Assembly (NCBI RefSeq): GCF_018320785.1
Contig: NC_054875.1
Coordinates: forward strand, 28,401,157 to 28,465,156
Reading direction: 5' to 3'
DNA: 64,000 bases
DNA from: Cheilinus undulatus
Taxonomy: Eukaryota > Chordata > Actinopteri > Labriformes > Labridae
Shown here: positions 1 through 11,123 of the stretch, one piece after another
How positions within the stretch are numbered: position 1 is the first letter of the stretch
How the letters are laid out: every line of letters starts with the position of its first letter
The notes under the pieces: model-generated
The model's input: the letters and a program-made list of their open reading frames with translations, nothing else
What the model was told of the DNA's origin: nothing
Database searches by the model: none
Program-made: the position numbers and the translations under genes

Positions 1-776
1 AAACAAGATACTTTTGAGCATAACTCTATCCAACACTTGACCCTGAGACCATGCTTCTTGTAAACTGCATGCTTCACATTTTTAACCTGTTGAGATTACA
101 TATTGGTGCACAGGCCCAACTGGACCTGGAGAAACACACAGTCTCTTCAGGGGAATCTCAACCACACACACAAGAGATGTGTCCTGGTACATCCAAGCTC
201 TAGATGCAACAACAGATTTTCTGTAATCAACTGACCACTGCTCCTGTTTTCAAAGCTAGAACAAGTTCTGATGTCATTCAGAACCATGTTCTTCAGCAAT
301 GAACAACATTACTGTCATGATGTTCTGGAAGAAATGATCATTTCTCTGATGTACCTGCAGTTTATCAGCCTATATCAGCTGTAAATATAAATAGTGTGGA
401 GTTTAAGCGGAGCTTAGTACCTCAGACCTACCTTCATATCTTTCCCCATTCTACTTTAATAAATAATTTACACTGGAGAAGGATGTTTGTTGTGCTATTT
501 CAAGCACTTTGTCAGTTACCTCAGTGAACCTTCCAGCATTAAACCTGTTATTTAATACAAATAGCAAAGTTTAAACATAATGAGAAAGGATCACATTTTA
601 TTTAGTGCTCTACAGAGCCCACAGTCTGTCAGTAGGTTGTTGCAGTGAATAAACACTTTTTGAAATAGAAAAAAAAAAGTTATCTAACTTATATATCAAT
701 TTTAGTTTTTCTTTCTTCCTAAGAAAGATCTCTAAACATGTTATGGCTGCTTTTATTTCATAAGGCTGTCTAATGA
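1..776. other. Non-coding sequence, nothing recognised
   Basis: AT-rich DNA with no convincing coding exon, RNA gene or repeat terminus. It probably lies within an intron of the minus-strand cdk16-like gene, whose later exons are not found in the window. Confidence 0.4.
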
Positions 777-2000
777 AAGTAATTCAGAAACTATTCAGAC
801 CCCCCTCACCTTTTTCAATTTAGTTATGTTGCAGCCAGATGATACAGTAAAAAATATTTTTTATTCTAATGCATCTACACTCTGTACCCCATCATGACAA
901 AATAAAAACAGAATTTTTGAATTTTTTTACAAATTTATTTAAAGTAAAAAAAAATCACTCTGGAATAGGTATTAAAGGATTACTTCAACATTTTGGAAAA
1001 TTCGCCCATTGCCATAATTCTGTGTCAGTAATAGGTTCGTTTCCTTTAGTTGTCGGTTCAAGCTGTTTCTAGATCTGGGGGGACAGTTAAACCAGCTGCA
1101 CCGCTAACCTATGTTAGCAGACAGAATTTATGCTTTTCCCCATCAAACTCAGCAAATACACAATCCAACAACTCCAAAATGCTCTTGTGGACAAGTTGTA
1201 ACCTGTACATTCACCACGCTATGAAATAACAACGTATAGTTATGTAACATTACGACACATGAAGCAAATACTCTGAACTATTTCTTAAATGAACCACTGG
1301 GCAGAGTGACACAGTGCAGCAGCCATGTCTGGAGTGTAGTTCCGATGAGTTTGATGAGGGAAAGCATAAATTCCATCTGCTAACATAAGTTAGCGGTGCA
1401 GCTGGTTAACGGTCCCTCCAGATCTAGAAACAGCTTGCACCGACAACTAAAGGAAATGGGCCTACTACTAAGACTATAGGAATTATGGCAATTGGCGAAT
1501 TTGCCAAAGTGTTGAGGTATCCCTTTAAGAACCTTTGTAACAACCTTGAAATTTAGCTCAGGCTCCTATTATTATTTGGATATTTTCTGAGATGTTTCTA
1601 CACCTTGACTTTAGTCCACCTGTCATATATCAAATTGATTGGACATGATTTGGAAAGGCAAGCATCTCTCTACAGAAGGCCTTACATGAAAGCCCAAAAA
1701 AGTTTGCGAAAAAGTCTCCAAATTATGTCTAATAAATGTATTTGACCACAGGTGGACTGTTAATCAAGGTATAGAAACATCTCTGCAATGATCAGGAGAA
1801 ATGGGCACCTGAGCTGATTTTCAGTACTTATGTCAATGTCATATTTCGGTTTTAATTTGTAATAAATCTGCTTTCATCTTGTCATGATAGGGTACCGAGT
1901 GTAGTTAAATAAGAATACTTTTTTTCTGGCTGTAGCATCAGGCTGTAATAAAGAATAATTGAAAATGTGAAGGGGGTCTGAATACTTTCTGAATGTACTG
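777..2000. mobile_element. Internally deleted Tc1-like DNA transposon
   Basis: The two ends are long imperfect inverted repeats. The right end reads GAATACTTTCTGAATGTACTG followed by TA, and the left end contains the mirror image (ATTCAGAAACTATTCAGACC). The interior near 1600-1700 resembles the subterminal non-coding region of salmonid/teleost Tc1-like elements, including a segment reading TTGGACATGATTTGGAAAGG. No transposase frame remains, so it is a non-autonomous relic. A second element is inserted at 976-1524. The exact left end is uncertain because the terminal bases have decayed. Confidence 0.75.
976..1524. mobile_element. TTAA-flanked fold-back MITE nested in the Tc1 relic
   Basis: Arms at about 976-1150 and 1347-1524 are inverted copies of each other. 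For example, GCACCGCTAACCTATGTTAG on the left matches CTAACATAAGTTAGCGGTGC on the right. TTAA lies directly at both outer ends (972-975 and 1525-1528), which is the target-site type used by piggyBac-like elements. The arms are about 175 bp with a spacer of about 195 bp. There is no coding capacity. The piggyBac link rests only on the TTAA duplication. Confidence 0.7.
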
Positions 2001-2002
2001 TA

Positions 2003-5000
2003 TTATAAAGAGGTAATAAATACTATATGATGAGAAATGTGAGAAAAAGGCAAAAAAAAAAAAAGCAACAATTGTTGTTGGTCATTAGCTACACTTCATG
2101 GAAGCGTAGCTCATGCAACCAACATGAAAAGAAGCGTTCTCAACATTACTGTATTGAATGTCACTGCATCCAAAAATGTCAGCAAGATAAAGCATCAAAT
2201 TCTATCTTTCCTCAGAATATACTGAAGGATTAACGCTTTAAAAAAACTGATCTTCAAATGAGTTAGACAGCTGTGAAGCGAATCCTCACCTCTCCCTTCA
2301 TGTCAATAATCTCAAGTGTCTGCTTTAGACCTTAACTAACCAAACACACTCATGCAGAAAAGCTCTCACACCCTACATGTCAATAAGACTGTGCTTAATT
2401 ATAAGACCGTTTGTATAAACACACAGCCATATTTGACAGCAGCTAAGATCTAATGATCTGGCTAGCATAGCTGAGTAAATATGTTAGATCTTTAGCAGAC
2501 TTAGTACTTAACACATTTGGAAAACATGTTTAATCTAGCGAGGAATGAGGTGTGTATAAAATAAATATTTGGGAGGGCTTTAGGTGTGCACTTTATGTGC
2601 TCCACGTGATGCAAGCAATGTTTCCTCTTGGCCTCACGCTTAAAACTAAAGTCATGCAGATAGTTAATTGCAGTTTTTATGGCATTGACACTGTATTGAT
2701 GTCGCATCCTTGAGCTTAAGAAGTCAAGGACAAAAGCTTGCCACTCAGCCCTCTGCCCATCACTGTCTCTTTGTATGCACTACTGTCTACATCAAAGATT
2801 GCTCTCATGCTCTGCAGCAACCTCTGTGCAGCTTTTTTTAACTTATTCCTTGTTCTGAAACACTTTTTTCATCACATTTGTTCAATGAAATTATATTTTT
2901 TTCACCGTAAATCCTACAGTCTGCCTCCAGACCAGTGAGACAATAAAAATCAAAGTGCATATGACATCCCAGAGGAATACACAAGCACAAAAAGGAACGC
3001 ACTCAGGAGGCTGAAGGGAGGGGGAATTTAGACTGCGGTAATTACCTCTAAACCTTTTATCTGCATCTAAGGAATCTTATTATTCAATTACTGGAACCAT
3101 AGTGCCTACTGTCAGCTACTGGCTCTGAGCATGCTGGTCCCAACGCCTTCCCCTACCCCTCCCAGACCTATAGAGCTCTGAAAACCACCAGCATTCTTTC
3201 GCTACATGTTTGCCCCAAGCTAAAGCTAATGTTACAGCAACATGCACAAAAAGCTTACAACTACATAAAAGGAGTCCACTCCATTGTTCTTTTCAAATCC
3301 AATCTGGGAGTGAGCGAAGAGGCTTGGCTCGAGTAAATGGACGGCCAAGGGAGTGTACAGGGAGTGAGGGAGAGGGGCAGCGGCGATTAATGCTGTTAAT
3401 GCAGCACATTAAATCCCTGGCACAGATAAGGGCAGTGCACAGTAAGAGAGATAAGGGGGGTCTTTAAAAAACCTTTTTGTCTTTTATCTTCGCCCTGTTC
3501 TGGTGTTATCTGGAGGTTAAATATAGAGTTATGATGTATGTATGTGGAGCGACATGGACAGAGGAGAGTGAAAAGAATGAGAGGAGACATCTGTGGCTGT
3601 GTCAGAAATAGCAGCTTGAGTAAAAGAGTGGGAAGCTTTCAGCAGACTCTTTTCTCTGGGCGAAAGAGACAGCAGGGCCCAGTAATCCTCAGCAGCGCAA
3701 GTACAGATTTTCAGACGGAGGAAAAGATGAGGTAGCGGTAAAGGGAGAAATAAGTACAGTGTGCAGAGAGTGGGTGTTGGCCCTGTTAGCAACAGATGGA
3801 CCACAAACCTGTAAAAGCTCTCAGGCAACTGGCAACAGGCCAGACACCTCTAACATACACACATAACCTCGCAGTTAAGTAGACAGATGAAAGGGAAATT
3901 TTATTGAATCCTCCATCAGATGCAGAGAGTAAGTTTGAGAAAGGCAGAAAAAAAGGCTGGACGGTTTCTTTAGTGCAGCAGGAAAGGAGATTGCATCATC
4001 ATGTGGCTCTATTAAAGACTGCGACGTGCTCCGACTGCTGAGTGGCACACAGTGAGTCAGCGCGAAGGACCAGTGAGAAATACACACACGAACACAGTGT
4101 ACCTCTTAACATTTCAAACTACACCTTATCACCGTTTTAATAATAGAGGAGCTTCTGCTTTAGCTTCAGCTTCTGTAATGTCCTTTTTAGGGCTTTTGTG
4201 TGCTCAAGGACAGATGTGGATTACACAGAATGAAGTCACTGCCAGACCGACTGTTTTACAACTGATACCAAGTCTTGCACATGACTTTTGTTATACAGTT
4301 TAGCCTACACTTTCTCTATCAGGCAGGCTGCATATTTGTAATCACTTAACATGTTTAGAACCATTCAAACATGCTTGTATGATCAAGTGATGTGCATTGA
4401 TTTTGTCCTGGACAGTCTTCTACAGATTTGTTGTCAGTTTTGTCACGATACCACAAATGTAAACTATGAAACTATACAGTTAAATGTTTGACGATTAATA
4501 TATAAAAGCCTTGTATGACTGCCAATCTCATAGTCAAACACCTACTTATGAAACAAGCATCATTCTATTCCAGCTTCATGGAGGTTCACAGTGTCCATTT
4601 TTAAAGACACTTTGCTGCCATCTTGCACTGTTTCCCACATAACAACACTATGCTTGGGTGTTAGGGATTGCCTTCCCACAATGCCCCATTCTGTGGAATA
4701 TTTTCTATTTTGGTCTTTTGATAGTATTCATCAACAGTTCGCTGTGTAAAGACACCCAGATAACATCACTCACCTTTTAAAACATTTCACTCCATAGTCC
4801 ATCATCATAGCAAGAGAGCTGCATGTGTGAATGCTTATTATTGATGAGGTAATGTATTGCAACCATCATCCTAGAGTGCAGCAGTACAGCATAATATAAG
4901 CTGATGAAAAACGTTGAAATGACAACATACAATGCTTCATTTCTAACATGAGATGTGGCATTGATATATCTATAGCACACGCAGATGGCAATCACATAAA

Positions 5001-5039
5001 AAAAAGTCTGAAAGCATACATAGGTGGCTACAAATACGC
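2003..5039. other. Non-coding DNA, possible conserved element near 3.0-3.1 kb
   Basis: No exon with credible protein similarity is seen on either strand. The stretch at about 3010-3110 has closely spaced homeodomain-like TAATTA cores and lacks repeat character, so it could be a conserved non-coding element. This is only an impression from composition. Confidence 0.3.
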
Positions 5040-5041
5040 TA

Positions 5042-6050
5042 TATGGACAAAAATTGGCCACGCCTGTTAATTATTGAATTCGGAGGTTTCAAGACCTGTT
5101 GCCACAGGTGTATAAAATCAAGCCCCTAGCCATGCAGTCTCCATTTGCAAACATTTGTGATACCAAATGGGTTGTTCTGAAGAGCTCAGTGACTTCAAGC
5201 ATGGTACAGAGTTGGATGCCACCTTTGCAATAAAAAATTGCATCCCTGCTGGATGTTCCCCAGTCAATTATTAATGAAAGTATCAGAAAGTGAAAGCTTT
5301 CAGGAAAAACAGAAACTCAACCATGAAGTGGGAGGCCTTTTGAAATCACAGAGCAAGGCCAATGACTGCTAAAGCCCATGGTGCTTAAAAGTCGCCAACG
5401 CTCTGCTTATTCCACAGCTAAAGAGTTCTGAACTTCCTCTGGCATTCATGTAAACACAAAAACTGTGCAGTGAACAGTGGAGCAGTGTCCACCAGACTGT
5501 GGAGCAGTAGAAACATAATCTGTGGGTGACGAATCACGCTTCTCTGACTGGCAGTCAGATGGGTGAGTCTGGGTTTGGCAGATTACCTACCTGACTGCAT
5601 TGAGCCAACTGTGAAGTTTGGTGGAGGAGGAATAATGGTATGGGGCTGTTATTCAGGGTTTTGGCCCCTTATCTTTAGTGAAGGGCAATCTTAATGTGTC
5701 AGTCTACTAAGACATTTTGGGCAATGCTATGCTTTAAACTTTGCGTCAACAGTTTGAGGAAGGCCCTTTTCTATTACAACATTACTGTGCCCCAGCACAC
5801 AAAGTAAGGACTATGAAGACATGGTTTGATGAGCTTGGTGTGGAAGGACATGACTGGTCCGCACAGAGCCCTTAACTCAACCCCATCTAGCCCCTTTGGG
5901 ATAAGCTGGAACAGAGATTATGAGCCGAGCCTTCTGGTCCAACATCAGTGCCTGACTTTATAATTTCTCTACAGAATGAATAAGTACAAAAATCCCACAG
6001 AAAAACTCCAAAATCTTGTCCCTGGTAGGCCTTCTTACATTATGTTTTCA
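5042..6050 (+). pseudogene. Decayed Tc1-like transposon with broken transposase
   Basis: The start TATATGGACAAAAATTGGCC matches the inverted repeat of a common fish Tc1-like family, and TA at 5040-5041 fits its target duplication. Downstream on the plus strand the transposase can still be traced: a helix-turn-helix part near 5170-5350, a VKFGGGG/MVWGC-type segment near 5610-5650, an APAHK-type segment near 5790 and an LNPI segment near 5880. The frame carries several stops and indels, and the right inverted repeat is not recognisable. It is a dead copy with no function expected. Confidence 0.8.
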
Positions 6051-7825
6051 ACCATAGTTCGAGAAATATATGTACATCTAATCCTGACAATCTCAGAGCA
6101 GATGAGGCCCCTTGCCCTAATTGAGATTGTTGGTCCACCCCCCACCACCACCCCCACCCCAGAACCACTGCACTAGGGCAAAATCTTACCAATCAGATTT
6201 GTCCCTGTAAATCCTCAGTCAGGGGCAATGCTAATACCAGTAAAGATCACACAGTACTGAAAGCTCTTTGGATGGAACTACAACTAATTATTGTAGCAAA
6301 CCTTGGCATGCTGTATAAATCACACAAATATGGTGGCAATGTTAAAGTACCTTAGTGCCTACTAATCTATGAGTTTCTCTTGAGCATTAAAATATCTTTA
6401 AGGTTAGTAGTTTTTTTTTTCAAAGTGTTAGCACTTTGAAACTATAAGTAATTTGAAAAAAGTGAGCTTGTTAGAAATTAGCTGTTAACTTGATTATCCA
6501 AAATAGCTATTTCAGCTCTATTTTTCTGAGTTGGTGGAACACACTTTTAGTTTTAAGTAAACAGTTCTCAATCTAAGTATTTCCTGTCATTGTATTAATA
6601 GTATAAAACAATAATCCCTTAATCTGATGAGGTTCCCAAGATGCCTTTGGGCTTTGGACACGTTTGTACCATGCATTTTCACAGCTTAAACTTAAAAATG
6701 TAACTCAATATAAATGTAAAAGTAAAACTGAGTTGATAACTTCATATCAACTTATCATGGTTTACAGTTTTGTTGTCATTTGGTGCAATCAAAATAAAAA
6801 TGAGTGGAATGAAAAATGATTTAGGCCAATTCTGTTTAAACAGCAATATACTCTTGTTTCTCTCATAAAGTGTAGAGAATATTTTTGGAAGCAAAAATAA
6901 ATAAAACTATATTCAATCCTTTATGCAGTTAACCATTTGTCTTTACATGGATCATGTTAAGTTTTATTAATCCATTATTACATCCCCAGCTAGCAGGATT
7001 GTAGTGAACTATACAGTCCAGATACAAGCCTAGCTCTCCTGCCAGCGAGAGTTCAATGGACGTTCAATGGAGTCCCTCTGTGGTCCATGTGCAACTTACT
7101 CAGGGGATATGAAGCACAAAGCTAAGACGACTCCTGAAGGAGCTATTGTTGAACTAACACTCCCCTAACTCTCTGTTGCTCCTTCTTTTTATCTATACAT
7201 TTCATTTCTCTCTCTTCATCGCTCACTCCCTTGTAATCAATCTCTTACCATTTTCTCTGACTCTCACCTCACTCCATCCTCGTCTTTATTTTCTCCCCGT
7301 GTCTCCTACCCATCTCTCCTGATATAAGCCGTTCTGTTGCACTAGGAAATGAGATTATGGGGATCCATATATACACAGACCACACGTTCCATTACATAAT
7401 GCAGACAGACAGATGGAAAAAGTGGTTTTATGAGCATGTGGGTGGTGTGAGCATTGTGCATATGCGTGTGTTTGTGTACGTTGGATTAAGGTCATTAGAG
7501 TTTTACCCTCCAGATTTGTCGTAGCTGTTGGGAGGATAGCCAAGTTGTGTCAGTAAACACCGTTTTACACTCACACTCAAAAATGCCTGCATGCACTAAT
7601 CAACACACACATCCCTTTATGCTTGCAGAAAAATTAAATATACATGGCATCAGTGTGTGGATTAGTCTCTCACCCAGAGATGGCAGTATTGCTCCAGGTT
7701 GCGCTATAAAACTTTTAATATTGTACACAAGCTCAGATGACTATTTGGTCATTCTGTCAATGCACAAATACTAAACTACAGAAGATGTGAAATTATAGAA
7801 AATGCTGCCGCAAGAAAATAACAAA
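6051..7825. other. Non-coding sequence
   Basis: No gene is recognised. The stretch is AT-rich up to about 7.0 kb, then pyrimidine-rich at 7190-7320. The short frames near 7.4-7.8 kb lack any recognisable domain and are treated as chance. Confidence 0.4.
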
Positions 7826-7833
7826 GGTCAAAG

Positions 7834-8374
7834 TAGTGTTAATTTTGGAAGGTATTTTTCATTTTAGTTTTAGTCTTTAAATGAAATGTCATTATGTTTT
7901 TTTCACATTTTAGTCATTTCTATCCTTTTCAGTTTTAGTCTAATTTTAGTTGACGAAAACTCAAAACATTTTAGTCTAGTTTTAGTCCATAAAAAGTCCT
8001 CACATTTTGGTCTTTACTTTTAGTCCAAGTATTTATTTTCTTGCCTAAATTTGGTACCAAATTATGGTAGCATGTTCTCTGCACCCTGCCAGACCTGGGG
8101 TCCCTGCTTTCTAAAGCTGAGAGGCAGAAGAGCTACAGATGCATTTGAAGGATTTACCCACAGTGGAGAAATATCACAGACTTTGAATGTCTGACAAAAA
8201 CTACATTACATTTTAGTCTAGTTTCAAAAAAATTAAAAAGTAAACTTAGATTTTGTCAGTTCTAGTCATCCCAGATATATTTTTGTTAGTTTTAGTCTAG
8301 TTTTTGTCATGGAAAACAAAAAGGCTGTCGATCAATAGTTTTAGTCATAGTTTTAGTTGACAAATTTAACACTG
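7834..8374. mobile_element. hAT-type MITE with perfect 8-bp target duplication
   Basis: The left terminus is TAGTGTTAATTTTG and the right terminus, read inward, is CAGTGTTAAATTTG. The octamer GGTCAAAG sits immediately outside both ends (7826-7833 and 8375-8382). An 8-bp duplication and a CAGTG-type terminus are hallmarks of the hAT superfamily. The 541-bp body is made largely of TTTTAGT repeats in both orientations and has no coding capacity, so it would depend on a transposase elsewhere. Confidence 0.85.
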
Positions 8375-8382
8375 GGTCAAAG

Positions 8383-10555
8383 AGGAGAGAAATAATAAAG
8401 AAACAGCCTGGATGAATGTGAGTAATTGCTTTAGTGGTAAACCTTGTATCCATTCAGGATGCAGAGATTATGGATTTTGATCACACAATAATGAGTCTCA
8501 GATATAATCTCACTTTTACAATTCCACAGTTTTTGTATTAAATTCTGAATTGTAAAATATAAAATCACATGACCATGGTATGGTATGTCCATTCAAGGTT
8601 GATCTAAGTACAATTTGGAGGTCAACAGTACAGGGTCTTATACAGCATATATATAGACTGATGAAGTCTGTCACACACTAAAATATTTTAAATCATAATC
8701 AATTTTAAAATTTAAGACCTCACATGACGATAACTAATTAAAGATTCAACTGCTTTGTTTTTACATATTTCATTGTGCAGCAAGATGACCAACACAGTAC
8801 ACCACAGACTAATTTATTCACTTACAGCCAGTCTCCACTCTCAAACCCCAAATCTTGCACAGTTGAACACAACTTTAGAGTAAACAAGCTAAATGTGGCT
8901 AACTGCTTCATTCATTGAAGTAGCAATGCAGCTCCACCCTTGTCAGTTTGATCATGGCATGTGTTACAGAACACACTGTTGGTATGACTGCATGTTGTTC
9001 CTTGTCCTGTGTGTCCCTTCTCCCCTCCTGTTGTCCTCTGCTCAGCCCTGGTGAAACCACTGATTGCTCATTAAGGTGTACTTCGCCTCAGTGCTAAAAA
9101 TCCCAGTTCTGGCCTCAGAGGCCAAAAGCTTTAGGAGTGGGGACTTCTGCGTGTTGCCTCTCAGTCAGGGGTTTGTGTTTCATAGTGTTTTCTTATTTAA
9201 GGTTGGCCACACACTCAAAAATGTTCAAATCTTGAATTTTTTTTTAATGTGGGAGACCACAGACATGACAACAAACGATTTTTCATCTTATAATCCACAG
9301 ACCTGCCGACCTGCCAACGACCTCACAGTGAAGATTTCACAGAATCTCATGTGATCAAATGTGACTTAATAAGAATAAACATGGACGACTATTAATATCT
9401 AGCTTGCTGTCCCTTCACCACAGGCTGTCCTGGCATGTGTTACAGATGCAGCAAAAATTATAAAACAAGGGAAAGGATGAATGAAATCCAGGCTGGAATT
9501 AAGGTAAAGTTGTATGTTTGTGAGCGGTGAAAACATCCCCCTACATATGTAACAACACTACTCGATTGGCTCACACTCATTGGTTATTGTGGGTGTTCCA
9601 TCTGAGGCATTATGACCTAGAATCATAACTATCAAATGTGTTTGATATTTATGATGCTAGGAGCAGTAAAATAATCAGGTCAGGTCAGAGCTAAAACATC
9701 AGCTAGAAAACATCACAGGGTAAGCTACACTACAGTCATATTAAGTCATATTGTGGTTAGTTGTTTGCCCCATTGGGCCATCTTTAACCTGACATGCAAG
9801 ATAAGTGTTCCATGTATTCATTACATAAGATATATTTCACATTTCTCTGGAAAATCTTCTATACAAAGCGTTTGAGAAGGGCACATCTATTCACAAATTC
9901 TCTGAGGATGACTGGACGAAAGTATGTCTGTAAAATTCATTACAAGCTAATCAGAGCAACAAGACAAAATGAGCTAGTAGACATGTGCAGCTCTGGTACT
10001 AACCTGAGCTCCTCACGTTAGCGCTGCCATAGTTTATGAATGGCAGAGTTTGTTTGTGGCTAAAACGTAGGCAAAGCCGGTCGGGAGATGTAAAATAGCA
10101 TCTTCTCTGCAAGGAAAGGCTTTCAGTGATATATCTAAGCTCATTACTGAGGCTGTAGTAGCAATCATATACACCAGTTTATGTTACAATCCATCCAAAA
10201 TGATCGCAAACTCATGCCTAAACAGGTCAGAAGAAGAGTGGAAACATCTCCACAACGAGAAGCTTCCAGTGTTGCTCTTTGCTCTTTATTTCACAAAGAA
10301 ATGTGGTCCAGTAGCAAACTGCTTCACCACTGACAGCCATTGCTATCAGCTTCCAATACAACTAAAACCAGCATACAGCCTCCATCTTGTTCTCCTCAAA
10401 CAACACTGATTGGTCAGATCCGTCAGACCTGGCACAAATGTTATAGATTGGAGCTTTGCAAGATGGATTTGCATGATGGCAGACATGGAGTCTGCTTCGC
10501 AAAATTGGACTACCTAAGGGTCAGGCCTAATAAATGCGGGCTCATCTGGGATTAA
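8383..10555. other. Non-coding sequence
   Basis: No recognisable exon or repeat terminus. Small open frames at 9064-9354, 9794-10021 and 10200-10409 show no domain and no splice context and are treated as chance ORFs. Confidence 0.4.
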
Positions 10556-10725
10556 AGGATATTCTTCAAACTTGGCACAAATGTCCACTGTGACTCAAGG
10601 ATAAACTGACTAAATTTTGGAGGTCTAAGGTCAAGGTCACTTTGACCTCAAATCTTGCAGGCACAATATTTCAAGAATGACCAGCAATTGGACTCAAGAG
10701 TGAACTGATTAGATTTTAGATTTAT
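10556..10725. repeat. Degenerate dispersed repeat with two related sub-units
   Basis: Two related units are seen: one with GACTCAAGGATAAACTGACTA near 10590 and one with GACTCAAGAGTGAACTGATTA near 10690. They are separated by a segment rich in GGTCA half-sites (AAGGTCAAGGTCACTTTGACC). This unit resembles a dispersed repeat common in fish genomes. The family cannot be named from the sequence alone. Confidence 0.5.
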
Positions 10726-11123
10726 ATGCATCAATTTCATCTTCATACATGTAACTTCCTCTGCACTGTAGAGTTAATTCTTAAATCACCAACACCACTG
10801 AAGAGATTAGATTTCCTTTAGTCACACTAGCACAGAAACCCCCTTAGCCCTTGTTCTTGACCTACCACTTTACTTTTACTGTCAATTGTATATTGTATAG
10901 AGGCATTCAACCCTCAGGCTGTGTTCTAGTTTTAAGGCTGTTTTATAACCTGATTTTAAATATCTCCTTGGAAGGATTAATTTAGATAATTACTTTCAGA
11001 AAAATGGACATTTCCTCAAAATGGTTTTACAGTACTTTGGCATTCTCACCAATCAAGCACTCAGTTAACGGTACGTGTGGTTGAGTGAATACTTCACTAT
11101 GTCATGTTTGTGTGTGTTTGTAC

